A stretch of 26,139 nucleotides of DNA from Spirogloea muscicola (taxonomy: Eukaryota > Streptophyta > Zygnematophyceae > Spirogloeales > Spirogloeaceae): contig WELB01000399.1 in the NCBI GenBank assembly GCA_009602725.1, positions 24,094 to 50,232 on the forward strand, in the 5' to 3' direction. The notes below the pieces were generated by a model. The model searched no databases. It saw only the letters and a list, made by a program, of their open reading frames with translations, and had not been told where the DNA came from. Shown in pieces: positions 1-9,544 of the stretch. The translations under genes were made by a program, and so were the position numbers. Numbering within the stretch: position 1 is the first letter of the stretch; each line of letters starts with the position of its first letter.

Positions 1-694
1 CCCCCCGCTGCCACCGCCACTCACTCGCGCGCCTGCCTGCAGGCCGAGAGCGGCCCCGAGCAGGCTGCCCCTGCCACGGCGCCCCGCCTCTACCACCACG
101 TTGGTGAGCGCCACGGAGCCCTCGCCTGCGCCGCCCGCCCTGCGCCCCCCCCCCCTGGCCGCCGCTGGCCCGACAGCCCCACGCGCACACCAGCCGTGCC
201 CTCAGGAGCCGCCGGAGAAGAGTCGGGGAGGGGGTCGGGGCGCGAGAGACGGGGCCCACACGACGTTGCCCCCCCCCCCCCCCCCCGCCATTACTGGTGC
301 CGGGGGGCTGTGGGGGAGAGCCCCGTAACCCGCTGCTGCCCTGCAGCCCTTGCTGACCTGTGCCTCTTGCCTCCAACCGCGGCACCAAGTCTGGTACCTC
401 ACCTGGTCGGGTGCCTCCTCAATACCGACGGTCGCGTCACTCTGTACAGCCTCAGCGCCTCCTTGCGGCAGGTTGCTGTTCCGATTGCAGGGCTGACCAG
501 CACTGGTCGCAGCTGCCGCGGTCTCCCTCCAGAGCTCACCCTTGTCGACCATGCCCGTGCAGCCGCCATGCCTTTCCGTGCCTGTCTCACGCTGGCGAGC
601 GCCCTGCGCCCTTGCTGAATGGGTGCAGAAGTGTGGGAGGAGGACGAGGCGCATCTGGAGCCTGACAGACGCGTTGTCTCCTGAGTCGAGGCAG
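1..694. other. GC-rich 5' flank of the VID27-like gene, exons unresolved
   Basis: No exon here can be proved. The stretch holds a run of cytosines near 271-286 and proline/alanine-rich open frames typical of GC-rich DNA. The VID27-like gene must start in or before this stretch, because its first recognisable exon opens without a start codon. Two candidates are visible. A frame around 430-471 reads GRVTLYS and ends at a possible GT donor (472), which is where a CYPRO4-type protein would have its KLY segment. An ATG at 619 opens an acidic peptide (MGAEVWEEDEAHLEPDRR) that meets a stop at 682 unless it is spliced. Confidence 0.4.
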
Positions 695-696
695 GT

Positions 697-3600
697 GGGG
701 CAGGTGCGGTTGGCCGCTGGGTGACTGCCGAAAAGCTGACAAGCTGGAGATTCGCTCACATTGGGGACGATGGCGAGGTGGAGGATGACGAAGAGGAGGA
801 GGACGATGAGGACGCCACCACTTCCAGGTGCAGTCTCCTCTCGGGTGCCGCTGGCGAGGATGGGGTCGGAAGGAGGGCCGAGCTAGCAGAAGTGTGCACT
901 TTCCTGCTTTTTGTTGCCTCTCCACCTGCCCGTTGGAGGAGCTCAAGGAGGAGCTGAGTAAAGGTCTCTCTCTTCCAGCAGGCGTGGCAAGGAAGAGGTG
1001 CCGTGGGACTGGCACCTGTTGGTGGGTGCCAAGGTGCAAGCGCTCGTCAGCGAGCGATTGCAGGTCTCTCTTTTGCAGCGCTTCATATCCTCTGGGCTTA
1101 CTGACTTCACTTGACTGCAGGCGTACTGGTCACGTCAGCTCCCCGTGCATCTGCCACGTCGTATGCTCGTGGCTACACACTGCTCTCAACTTTGCTTGCA
1201 ATCCGGTTCCAGGTCCTCTGTTGCATCAACTTCTCTGGCTTCTGCTATGCAAGCCCTATACCAGCAAGCTCTTGCCCAAGCCCTGCATGCTTTTTGGCAA
1301 ACCCTTCCGGACGTTCAGCCTGCATACGTGGGCTACTTGCTCTCGTCAGGCCAAGTTCAATGATGAGGAGCTCCGCATGGACTTTGTCGCGGCTGGCGTT
1401 TGGGCACTGAAGTTCTCGCCAGGCCAGGCCCATCAGTACCGGGCCTTTGTACTTCGCTATCAAGACTGCATGTTTGAGAATCTATACAAGCTGAAGGCTA
1501 CACATGAGAATCGCATGAAGGTGGGGGGTCAAGCTACTTCATCAACCTCTTGTGCACTTCGCAGTGCGTGTGCCCGCTTGCACATCTATCTCAGTGCTCA
1601 CATCATTGCAACCACTCCTGGTGTTGTAAGCAGATCATCGGCAAGGAGTTCATGGGCTGGGCAGCTGGTGAGGATGGAGACGAGACTATGTGGGATGCTC
1701 AGGAGTCTCCAGATGGGACACCCCCTCCTGAGTCGCCGATGAAGGAGACTTATCGTAGGGATGTGAAACGGGGAGCCCAGAGCCTCACGATGGGGGCTCT
1801 GAAGAACAGGTGTGCAAAGTCACACCCCTGCAGTAAAAAGGCCAAGGGCCGTATCTGATAAATGCAGATGCAAATTTCCCGGGCATGACCCCTGGTGAGG
1901 GCTTGCACGTATGCATGGCTGCTCTCTTGTCCTGACAAATTCTCGTGGTGGCAGAGGGGAGCATTGAATCAGTGGTAGGTAGAGGAGCCACCTTGCGAAC
2001 GGCTCATGTGCACCTAAGCCTGGCTCCCTGTGTTTTGAAATCGGGCGTCCTGATTAAGGTGCTCAGATGCCTCTCCTCGCTGTCAGCTATGTCCTCCATG
2101 CTGGAGGCATTGACGTCTACAAGAACATGGGAGATGGTGTCGAAGGTGGCGACTTGTCCATCCAAATTGCTGTAAGTATAGTGGCCTGTGCTGCTCAGGT
2201 GTGCTGGTGTATCAGCGCATGTGTAGGAGGCACCTTGCTGGATGCTGCCCAGGCTCCTTTGTGGAGCTAAGTCACAGCCCCGTCTGCTTCTCACAAGGGT
2301 TGTACATATCCTCTCCCTGGACCTTTGCCTTCATCGTGTTCAGGGTCCCCAAGGGGGGCAGGCTTATACTACGCCGAGAAAGGGCATGCTGGTCAAAGGG
2401 GAAACGAATATGATGCTGATGAGCCCGGGTGGAGCAGATACGCCCCTCCATTCAGCAAGCGGTGTGAAGCAGCTGGACATTGATACGGGCAAAGTCGTGT
2501 CCGAATGGACGTTTGCCAAGGACGGTATTAACATCAACATGCGTGATATCACCAATGATTCTAAGAGCTCCCAGCTTGACGCAGGGCACTCCACGTTCCT
2601 TGGCTTGGATGACAATAGGTAATCTGCTTAGGGCATGCCTGCATACAGTCCCCGTTGCCTTTCCTTGTTGCGTACGGCTCCTGTCTCCATCCACCTCTGA
2701 CGTCCCCCCCACTTCAGCCTCTGCTCACCTGCTTATGAATTCTGGAGGCTCATCCGTGCCTGCGCCTCATCCTGAGGACAACCAGCCCCAGTCACCGTGC
2801 CAGCTTTCTGTCCATTAATGAGTCTGTGTTGCAGTCTTCAAAGGACATGGCTCTGAAAGTGGTCTCACTGCCCCCATTGCCCGATCAGTCATGCCATACT
2901 TAGCATGCTGAACAGTCATACAGATTGAGGCCTGTCTGTAGTCTGCTGCTCACCTAGGTGCCTTCATCCTGTCAGTAACAAAGGGGGCTTTGAGCTGTCA
3001 GAGCAGGCACACTTTGGCTCTGAGTTGAGTGCTGTCGCTTGCAGGCTTTGCCGCTGGGACATGAGGGCAAGGCAGGGAGTTGTTCAAGATTTGAGTAGTC
3101 CCGCCTTGGAGTGGTCAGATGGCCACAGCTTTGCACGTGGCACAAGTTTCCAGTGCTTTGCTACCACGGGAGATGGTTGCATTGCTGTAGGCAGTAAAGA
3201 CGGGAAGGTGCGCTTGTACAGCACGACCAGCATGCGGATGGCAAAGACCTCCTTTCCAGGGCTAGGTTGTACTACACCCCACCGACCTCCGGTGCTCAAG
3301 TCCCATGTTGTCAGTTGCAGTGGACTGACGCCCTGGTTATATGGTTTGCTACGTTTTCATGTCATGGCAGCATATTTCATGCTTAGGTGCAATTTCTAGT
3401 GGATTTGACCTTGCAGTCCTTTCTGAGCATTGCTTTGTATGCAGGGTCGCCTATCACGCACATTGATGTTACATATGATGGACACTGGGTGGTGGCAACG
3501 ACAGACACATATCTAATGCTCATCTCCACAGTCTTCAAGGACAAAGATGGCAAGGAGAAGCTTGGCTTTGTGGCTAGGATGGGTTCAAATATTGCAGCCC

Positions 3601-4276
3601 CTCGCATACTTCGCTTGGATCCTGTCGACGCACATGCAGCTGGTGACAGTTTGAGGTTTCAGAAGGGCCAGTTTTCTTGGGTAAGTCACAGAGTTGGTGT
3701 GAAGACAGAACTGCCGCAGCTTTGCCTGAAGCTTTTTGCCAGTCTGTCTTTTGACTGGAGCTGCTCTAATGTCCTGCACACCTGCTCGTGTGTATGGTGC
3801 CCGTACTTGCTTATCCACTCACAGCTTCCTCTGCTGCTGCTTCTATGAAGATCACCGAGGGTGACCGGCAAGAACGCAACATAGTGGCAACGGTCGAAAA
3901 TTATTCAGTAATTTGGAACTTCCGACGAGTGAAGATAGATCACGAATGCTATCGACAGTCCGAAGGAATTAAGTCCTGCTACTGCTACAAGGTATGTCTA
4001 TGCTGCCTCAGACCAGCCAATATACTTCGACAATGCCTCTTAATAGCAAGTTTTGAATGTCGTGACGGTAATAGATGAGATGGTGGACTCGATGAGGCAG
4101 GTCAGCGGGTGTGTCGTCTTATGGTTGGGGTAAATGTTCCTGTGTAGGTGGTACCCAAGGATGAGTCAATCGTGGACAGCAAATTCATGCATGATCAGTA
4201 CCACTCAGTCTCTACTCCAGAAGCTCCGTTGATTGTAGCAACTCCGAAACAAGTGACATCCTTCAATGTCATGTAG
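697..4276 (+). CDS. VID27/CYPRO4-like protein (5' end partial, 10 exons seen)
   Basis: Exons, read by frame and GT-AG borders: ~697-827, 979-1063, 1350-1520, 1634-1809, 2087-2171, 2344-2618, 3045-3265, 3445-3680, 3851-3991, 4148-4276. All phases fit and give 549 residues ending SFNVM-stop. Residues 8-19 ([12 protein letters not shown]) and an acidic run (24-39) precede a PH-like segment with [12 protein letters not shown] and [10 protein letters not shown], then KEFMGW. The C-terminal half is the VID27 domain, a WD40-like propeller region: [67 protein letters not shown] and VIWNFRRVK. In yeast Vid27 is linked to vacuolar import and degradation of gluconeogenic enzymes; the plant CYPRO4 relatives have no firm role. 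The acceptor of exon 2 could be 978 or 981 without changing frame. The first exon border (695 or 691) and the start codon are not settled. Homology is very likely; cellular role is inference. Confidence 0.93.
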
Positions 4277-4492
4277 CCGGCCCCTGTGAAACTGTCTGAC
4301 TCGTCACAAGCAAAGCAACAGAGCAGTACCATAGAAAAGCTCCTCTGAGATTCAAGGTTGTGACTCCTGGCCAGCCCCCTACGAATAGGACGGACAACAA
4401 GCTGTGGCAACTGATTGCCCTGACAATTACTACCACAGTGTGAGGTCAAGAAGGTCATGACAAGCTTCCCATGCTGGTGTCATCATTACTAC

Positions 4493-4497
4493 TGTAA
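4493..4497 (+). terminator. Candidate poly(A) signal TGTAA of the VID27-like gene
   Basis: TGTAA lies 217 bases after the stop codon at 4276, a normal 3'-UTR distance. TGTAA is the known poly(A) signal of chlorophycean algae. A five-base word occurs often by chance, so this is suggestive only. Confidence 0.4.
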
Positions 4498-4770
4498 CTA
4501 TGTACAGCGGCACTTTGCCAAGCACATCTTGGTCTACTGATCTCGAAGACAATGTAGATTCAGGTATGGGCCACAGTCGTTGCCCTGTTTTGAGAATTCA
4601 AAGACTGTTCACAGTGCAGGACATGGATTTTCCAATACAGCTACCCTTAGTGTGCTTAAACGGTGGCACTGCCCCAGCCTTATATGGCCAATGAAAGAAG
4701 CCTCACATAATACTGCAAACTCGGACCTTGCAGGGCTGTCTAGGTCAAGGGTAGTTGACCACTATCAGTC

Positions 4771-4802
4771 TTGCGCATATTTGTGGTTGCGCATATTTGT
4801 GG
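4771..4802. repeat. Perfect 16-bp tandem duplication
   Basis: TTGCGCATATTTGTGG occurs twice in a row without mismatch, downstream of the VID27-like gene. It looks like a small local duplication, with no function suggested by its surroundings. Confidence 0.9.
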
Positions 4803-5779
4803 GGCTTGCAGAGTCCCAGGGACCAGTTCGTACATAGCCAATGTAGAATTCAGTGTGATGCAGCTCATGATTGAGTAGTTACTCGCACAATCCTCCCCTC
4901 TCTGCACTGTGCGCACACCAGAGCAAGCCAGACCAGGCAAGTATGACGCTTCTTATCTGGTTGATTGTGGGTGTGGAGTGGTGATAGCAGCCCTACACAT
5001 CACCCGCAGAGTTCCACATGTTGCCAAGCAGGTGGCAGTCCCGGGTCTCAAGGCATGGGGGCTGGCTAGCATCCCGCCTCGGAGGGCTTGCAAGAGCAAT
5101 CCAACCCCAGTAGAGGTTGGTTTGCTGCCCCTTTGGGCGTTCGCTCTTTGCAAAGGATGGCCAGACATGCTGATAACAAGCAGGCCGGATGGAACTTTGC
5201 ACAGTCGGCGACGAGGTGGTGGTGGAGTACCAGCCACACCCAGCTGCTGGCAGACGGGCTGGGTCGGCGGGCTGGGACAGGTGCGTACAAAGGATAAGGG
5301 GCACAGGGCTGCTGTTGCACAGGCTTGGTAGGGCTGTGTGAGCTGTGAGAAAGCTACTTCCGTGAGAGGCGAGGCGAGAAGCACCTGACATGGATAGGTA
5401 TCGCTTTCCCAGGTCCCTGTCCCGCACAAACGTCACGAGTGGGACCTTCGCCGCCCATGGGGGGAGGGCGGGAAGGGCTGGAGGGGGCGGGGGGCGCAGG
5501 CGCGACGGCAGCCGACGCGGGGTGCTGATCTGAGAGGAGCGGCTGGCAGGGCCAGGCAGGTGGAAAGGGGAGGGTGGCGGAGGTGCGTGGTGCCGAGGGC
5601 GGGGGCTGGTGCACTGGTGCCGCGGCGAGGGCAGGGCGCTGCGCTCGGCCTTGGCCCGCCCCGCGCGCCCTACCACTCGGCCTGGCGCGGCCACGCCCAC
5701 CGCCTTACTCGAGAAGAGCCGCCTCCTTGGTTTCTCATTCGTTCGCTCTTTCGTGGCGTCCTTTCGGCCCTTTTCGGCA
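4803..5779. other. Intergenic stretch without a recognised gene
   Basis: No exon pattern or known domain was found on either strand. The part from about 5440 to 5700 is very GC-rich, which creates long open frames on both strands (269 codons on the minus strand), but their peptides are low-complexity Pro/Arg/Ser. From about 5700 the composition changes to the pyrimidine-rich style of the retrotransposon island that follows. Confidence 0.5.
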
Positions 5780-5855
5780 CTTCTTTCTTTGGCTTTGAAC
5801 ATTGTCCATTCATTTTGGGTTGGCTTTGCCAGCCCCTCTTCTCAATGGGCGAGCA
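5780..5855 (+). repeat. Hairpin-bearing 3' terminal repeat, first of at least 28
   Basis: The stem GGGTTGGC (5817-5824) pairs with GCCAGCCC (5828-5835) with one G-T pair, and the terminal GGGCGAGCA follows at 5847-5855. The part before it (GGCTTTGAACATTGTCCATTC) is the conserved approach of UTR class III. Sequence after GGGCGAGCA differs from copy to copy, so this word marks the end of the repeat. A further hairpin of the same kind, GGGCTGGC with a CAGCC arm, lies at 5890-5909. Confidence 0.8.
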
Positions 5856-5914
5856 CCTTCTTTTCGACCTTTTGTTCACTCGTTTCCCTGGGCTGGCCCT
5901 CTCCCAGCCACCGC

Positions 5915-6060
5915 CCACCTCTCATGCATCGTTTAGTGACCTTTATATTTTGACCCGTGGTTGTTGAGCGGGTCAATCTGCTGTAGCTTATGTAGATCTT
6001 CAGATGTGCTTGCCTTCGTACTTGGCCATTTGGCCTGCATTTGTTTCTTATCACGAGATT
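5915..6060 (+). mobile_element. Subfamily B non-LTR retrotransposon, extreme 3' end with class II UTR
   Basis: A short 5'-truncated copy begins near CATGCATCG and encodes FSDLYILTRGC then stop, the last residues of the subfamily B protein (intact copies end SDLYVLTRGY). The class II UTR follows: GAGCGGGTCAATCTGCTGTA, then TTGGCCATTTGGCC. The same UTR follows the copies at 8628 and 21116. CCTCTCATG is found at both borders and may be a short target-site duplication, but it overlaps element sequence. Confidence 0.75.
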
Positions 6061-6084
6061 TCCTCTCATGGAAGCGTCTCTCTC

Positions 6085-6250
6085 TTCACCCGTGGGTACT
6101 GATGTCATCTTAGGTACCTTAGATTAGGTCTCCGTATAATGTAGCATTGTTTAGTCTGCACTCGACTCTGCCTGAACAATGTATTGGCTTGAATTGGCCT
6201 CCCTTTCAATTCATGCGCCCCGCGCGCCTTCTCTCTCTCTTTCTGGGCTG
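6085..6250 (+). repeat. Class I 3'-UTR copy with almost no coding part
   Basis: It starts at CACCCGTGGGTACTGA, the last codons and stop of the ORF. It runs through TGAACAATGTATTGGCTTGA to the GCGCCCCGCGCGCCTTCTCTC end, followed by only the first arm of the hairpin (GGGCTGGC). Over about 155 bases it differs from the 8142-8300 copy at about two positions, so the two spread recently. Confidence 0.85.
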
Positions 6251-6322
6251 GCTTTCATGAAGGCCCCCTCCGTCACCTGGCCCCTTCGAACCTTTGTGAA
6301 TTCTTTTCAACAAGAAAGAAGG

Positions 6323-6572
6323 GCTCGCCCACAAAAGAAGAGGGGCTAGCAAAGCCAGCCCAGGAAAGAATGGACAATATTCGAAGGCCACAAAACGGTG
6401 CCGAACAACAAAGAAGTACACACCAGGACACGAAGTGATGCAGATGGATGCCCAGAATCCACGGGTGAGCAACAGCAAACCAGAATTACTCGAAGCAGGA
6501 AAAGCGGCACTCCGCCGAGACCCTGAGGCAGCAGCCATAGCGCGGCCGGCGCGCGTGTGAGCCAGAAAGAGA
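6323..6572 (-). mobile_element. Subfamily A retrotransposon 3' fragment, class III UTR and hairpin
   Basis: Read on the minus strand, a truncated copy starts right after the hairpin terminus of the next unit. It encodes AHTRAGRAMAAASGSRRSA and LLLLTRGF, where the usual stop has become TGG. The class III UTR follows (CATCTGCATCACTTCGTGTC), then the hairpin (6342-6361) and terminal GCTCGCCC as seen on plus (6323-6330). With the unit at 6575-6965 it forms a head-to-tail pair that happens to read through as one long open frame. Confidence 0.8.
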
Positions 6573-6965
6573 TGGCTCGCCCATAGAAAAACGGGGGCTA
6601 GTAAGGCCAGCCCAGAAAGAGTGGACAATGTCCCCGGGCCTTTAAGGCCACAAAACAGTGCCCGGAAAGTCAAACTTACACACCAAGACACGAAATGAGG
6701 CAGATGAATGCTTAGTATCCACGAGTGAGCAGCCAGGGAGCGCTGGAGCGATACCGCCAGCATGCGGAATACCTGGGCGACAGCGCCGGCAGCATTGAAA
6801 AGAGAAAAGCCTGACAGACCCGGCCGCCGCTCAATGGCCTGCCGGGCAAGCCGCTGGAGGAGATCCAACCAGCCACTGCCGAAGGCCCCGTGAACGTCAA
6901 TGGCCATAGCACGGCCTGCTCGCGTGTGGACCGCGTAGGCAAGGGAGCGTTGAAGAGAAGTAAGC
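6573..6965 (-). mobile_element. Subfamily A retrotransposon 3' fragment with internal deletion and duplicated module
   Basis: Minus-strand order: LQRSLAYAVHTRAGRAM (C-terminal tail), then AIDVHGAFGSGWLDLLQRLA (which normally precedes that tail), then FNAAGAVAQVF and LAVSLQRSLA. It then jumps by an internal deletion to the end of the ORF (AHSWILS, out of frame). The class III UTR and hairpin follow (6593-6613), ending at GCTCGCCC (6575-6582 on plus). The tail-then-AIDVHG junction is also present near 16800. Confidence 0.75.
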
Positions 6966-7092
6966 GCTCGCCCATTGAGGATAGGGGCTGGAAAAGCCAG
7001 CCTAAAAAAGAATGAACAAAGTACGAGAAGGGGGCCAAGGGGAAGCGCCTAGAAACACAAGCACGAGAAGAAACAAAGCAGCTACGAATTAC
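6966..7092 (-). repeat. Class IV 3'-UTR with hairpin
   Basis: It follows the stop of the RLE copy at 7093 on the minus strand. The UTR reads TTCGTAGCTGCTTTGTTTCT, then CCCCCTTCTCGTACTTTGTT, then the hairpin (6984-7002) and the GGGCGAGC end. The same UTR follows copies at 14685 and 17091 on the plus strand. Confidence 0.8.
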
Positions 7093-8030
7093 TCAGTAAC
7101 CCTTGCTAAGCAGCCGCAGCTCTGAGAAGCTAGGCTCCTGGAAAGTGGGTCCCCTGGCCAGAGCCAGAGGCAGCAGCGAGGGCTCTGCCAGCACGCAGGT
7201 GCAGCGCGCGGGCCATTGACCTCTGCAGCGAGATGGCCACGCGCATGCGGTATACCTGCGCGAGCGACCCCGCTGCAGGGAAGTCCCCCGGCTCCCCATG
7301 GAAGCGGCGAAAAGAACTCGTCTTCCGGCCGATGATCAGCAAATTTCAGCTCTTTAGCCCGAGCGGCGCAGGCGACCGCGTACCCAGCCTTGATGGCGCT
7401 TTGGGCTGGGTGTGAGCGGTCGTATGCGTCTGTGGTCACCACGTCCAGGATAAGACGTGGCCCGCCGATTTATGGGGTGGCCACAAGGTCTACGCGACGT
7501 GCGTGGAGACCGTCGGCCCTTTCTTGGAGCGGCATGACGCCGGAGTGCTCTGCTGCCACCGAGAAGCCAGCCTCCATCAAAATGCCATGCATCGCATCCC
7601 GGAGGCGGTCTGGGCCGCCGTCCGCCGTGGGAACAGCGCAGACATGAGCAGTTGGCTCGCCAGGCTCGGCCCTTCGCGCTCGCCACACTCCCATTGACGG
7701 ACACCCTGGAGACACGGCGGTGGCAAGCCCAGGAGCCGATGGACGGCACTTCGAAATACCTCGTCCGGGAGAGTGAGGGCGTCGTTGAGGGGGAGGGCCT
7801 GGAGCCATGCCGCCGCCCCCGGGGAAGAGGCCGAGTGGAGTCTCGCGCGTCCGCGAAGGTCGGCCTCCGGGAGCTGCAGCAAGGCGGTGGTGAAGGCTGC
7901 CTTGTCGATCGCGGCCGCGAAGTCATCGTCTGGAGGGTGGTCGTCGTATTTACGCTCCTTGCCACAATTGGGAAAAGCCACTTCTTTTGCCCCGGGCCGC
8001 CAAATCGACCCGCGTGCCCAGATTGACTGG
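7093..8030 (-). pseudogene. Non-LTR retrotransposon RLE endonuclease and C-terminal domain, frameshifted
   Basis: This is the longest endonuclease copy. In minus-strand order it shows the post-reverse-transcriptase segment (PGAAAWLQALPLNDALTL, then FRSAVHRLLGLP) and a damaged Cys/His knuckle leading to DRLRDAMHGILMEAGFSV. Next are the RLE motifs RRVDLVAT and ILDVVTTDAYDRS, and AKELKFADH. After a frameshift come AAGSLAQVYRMR, SLQRSMARALHLRAGRALAA and SELRLLSKGY-stop. At least two or three frame changes separate these parts, so it cannot make one protein. No reverse-transcriptase palm motif is present. RLE-type non-LTR elements cut target DNA and prime reverse transcription at the nick. Assignment rests on the zinc knuckle, the (R)xDLV...DVV spacing and the RxGLP segment, known from many eukaryotic RT proteins. 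Confidence 0.8.
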
Positions 8031-8075
8031 TGGCTGGGAAAGGCCAGCCCAAAGGAATGGACAAGGTCTGAAGGA
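8017..8075 (-). repeat. Hairpin unit directly upstream of the RLE copy
   Basis: On the minus strand GACCTTGTCCATTCCTTTGG leads into the stem (8032-8050) and CAGTCAATCTGG, after which the RLE copy begins. The same version recurs at about 21720-21772 on the plus strand. It is probably the end of an older element into which the RLE copy was inserted. Confidence 0.75.
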
Positions 8076-8129
8076 GCCGGAGTACGAAGGACTAGGACTA
8101 AGACAGCAGCCAGGAAACGCTCGTTAACC

Positions 8130-8300
8130 TCTAGTGTGCTCACCCGTGGGTACTAATGTCATCTTAGGTACCTTAGATTAGGTCTCCGTATTATGTAGCA
8201 TTGTTTAGTCTGCACTCGACTCTGCCTGAACAATGTATTGGCTTGAATTGGCCTCCCTTTCAATTCATGCGCCCCGCGCGCCTTCTCTCTCTCTCTAGTC
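8130..8300 (+). repeat. Class I 3'-UTR copy, nearly identical to 6085-6250
   Basis: It begins at GCTCACCCGTGGGTACTAA and ends in a CTCTCTCTCT tail at about 8300 without a hairpin. The start and the 3' neighbour both differ from the 6085 copy, so this is a separate insertion rather than part of a larger duplication. Confidence 0.85.
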
Positions 8301-8601
8301 AGGAGATGCAAGTCTGAGTAGCTAGCGCGTGCTCTGCGGTCGACGCCGACTTGACGAGGTTGGTGGCGGAGTCCACACAATCGGCGGTCACCACATCCGC
8401 GATGATTCGCGGACCCCCTCCACCTTGGTACACATGTTTCCCCTCCTTGGCCATATTGGCCTTCGATTGTTTCAAACACACGATATTCCCTCCGGACGGG
8501 ATGGCGACTAGGTCAGCGCGCCGGGTGTGGAGCTGTCCGTCTGCGCCCAGCTGGATGGGCATGATTGACGTATTTTTCTCAGCCGCCTTGTAGCCGGCCT
8601 C
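8299..8601 (-). pseudogene. RLE endonuclease fragment, interrupted by a subfamily B insertion
   Basis: An open minus-strand frame reads MEAGYKAAEKN, LGADGQLHTRRADLVAIP, PRIIADVVTADCVDSATNLV. These are the region after the zinc knuckle and the RLE core, where Asp in RADLVA and in ADVVT fit the catalytic pattern. It is cut off on the 3' side by the class I UTR copy. On its 5' side it began next to a hairpin terminus that now lies at 8914-8966, displaced by the subfamily B insertion. Confidence 0.8.
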
Positions 8602-8627
8602 CATGAAAAGGAAAGTGCTCGCCCATT
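8602..8627. repeat. Left copy of a 26-bp target-site duplication
   Basis: It begins CATGAAAAGG and ends CTCGCCCATT, identical to 8914-8939. The two copies bracket the subfamily B insertion exactly. Confidence 0.92.
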
Positions 8628-8913
8628 TGGGCTTGCCAGCTGCATATCTGTCGCTCTTGCGACGACGAGTTTCGGCCTGTTTGCAGTGTGCTCAGGCTAG
8701 TGCCTTGCACCAGAAAGCTGGGCGAGCTCTAGTTGGTGGCAGAAGGGCTCCGTTTCTGGCATCTAGTATTCATGCATCGATCAGTGACCTTTATGTTTTG
8801 ACCCGAGGTTATTGAGCGGGTCAATCTGCTGTAGGTTATGTAGATCTTTAGATGTGCTTGCCTCTGTACTTGGCCATTTGGCCTACATTTGTTTCTTATT
8901 CACGCACTGTTAT
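8628..8913 (+). mobile_element. Subfamily B non-LTR retrotransposon, 286-bp 5'-truncated insertion
   Basis: The copy encodes GLPAAYLSLLRRRVSACLQ, then ASALHQKAGRALVGG and SDLYVLTRGY with stop (GGTTATTGA). The class II UTR follows, ending near CACGCACTGTTAT. It is flanked by perfect 26-bp direct repeats, so both ends are certain. It matches 21116-21390 with about a dozen differences in some 265 bases by eye. The ORF part is open but far too short to be functional. It carries no terminal hairpin, unlike subfamily A. Confidence 0.9.
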
Positions 8914-8939
8914 CATGAAAAGGAAAGTGCTCGCCCATT
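8914..8939. repeat. Right copy of the 26-bp target-site duplication
   Basis: It is identical to 8602-8627. It overlaps the minus-strand hairpin terminus (GCTCGCCC at 8929-8936), so the insertion hit the end of an older subfamily A unit. Confidence 0.92.
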
Positions 8940-9170
8940 AAGGATAGGGGCTGGAGAAGCCAGCCCACCCTGCATGCCGTCTCGCAGGAGGTCGTGACGG
9001 GCGCCGCACTTGCACTGGAGAACCCCGACGAGGCAGAGAGAAGGCGCGCGGTGCGCATGAAATAAAAGCGAGGCCAAGTCAAGCCAAGGGAAGCGCACAA
9101 GCCCATCTAATGCTACGCCTACATTGTTCAGGCAGAAAATGCAGAACGTGCAAAGAATGCCGCGCAAAGA
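8929..9170 (-). mobile_element. Mosaic of class I UTR, zinc-knuckle fragment and hairpin
   Basis: Minus-strand order: a diverged class I UTR (CTGAACAATGTA, then GCGCACCGCGCGCCTTCTCTC), then CLVGVLQCKCGARHDLLRDG, then the hairpin (8947-8966) and GGGCGAGCAC. The knuckle has lost the stretch between its CxCGAR half and the HDLLRD half that the copy at 15600-15715 retains. The pieces are fused directly to each other. Confidence 0.7.
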
Positions 9171-9189
9171 ATGTGACTACATGAAATGA

Positions 9190-9500
9190 CGCCCTATACT
9201 GGGAGGGCCGAAGGTGCCACAGAGCGGGGGAAGCCTTGCCGACGGGGGCCATGGTCCACTCGACCTGCACCGCTTGTGGGGCTGCTAGAGGAGGGTGAGG
9301 AAGCAGTAATGGCAGGAGGGACGGCGGGTGGGGAAAGGAGGGCAGGGAGGGAGGCCCAGGAGCCGGTGGACCGCCGTCCTGAAAACCTCGTCTGGCATTG
9401 AGAGCGCTGCGTATATTGGGAGCGCTGATAACCACGCCGCCGCCCCAGGGGAGGAGCTGAGAGGAGCCGGGCGCGCTGTCGTGCCATGCAGTGTTGATTG
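9190..9500 (-). pseudogene. Degraded pre-RLE segment of the retrotransposon protein
   Basis: The minus-strand DNA matches the plus-strand 15488-15590 region: GGCGGCGTGGTTATCAGCGC, then CCAGGACGGCGGTCCACCGG. It therefore corresponds to the segment before the zinc knuckle. Frames are broken and the rest is proline/serine-rich by composition, so only fragments are recognisable. Confidence 0.55.
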
Positions 9501-9544
9501 CTAGGGTATGTCGATAGGGCAGATTTGTAAGAAATGCAGGTGAC

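Noticed and set aside
828-1742. 304-codon plus-strand open frame
   Set aside because: It runs through two introns of the VID27-like gene. Only 1350-1520 is coding in this frame; the rest has no family similarity and contains clear donor and acceptor sites.
5090-5330. Possible retrotransposon coding piece (reads ARHADNKQAGWNFAQSATRW in one frame)
   Set aside because: It does not match any segment of the RLE copies elsewhere in the window, and no UTR class follows it.
4993-5802. 269-codon minus-strand open frame
   Set aside because: The peptide is low-complexity Pro/Arg/Ser from a GC-rich stretch, with competing open frames on the other strand and no recognisable domain or splice pattern.
6206-6907. 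233-codon minus-strand open frame as a gene
   Set aside because: It reads through two retrotransposon fragments, their UTRs and hairpins head-to-tail; the UTR parts translate to meaningless hydrophobic peptide.
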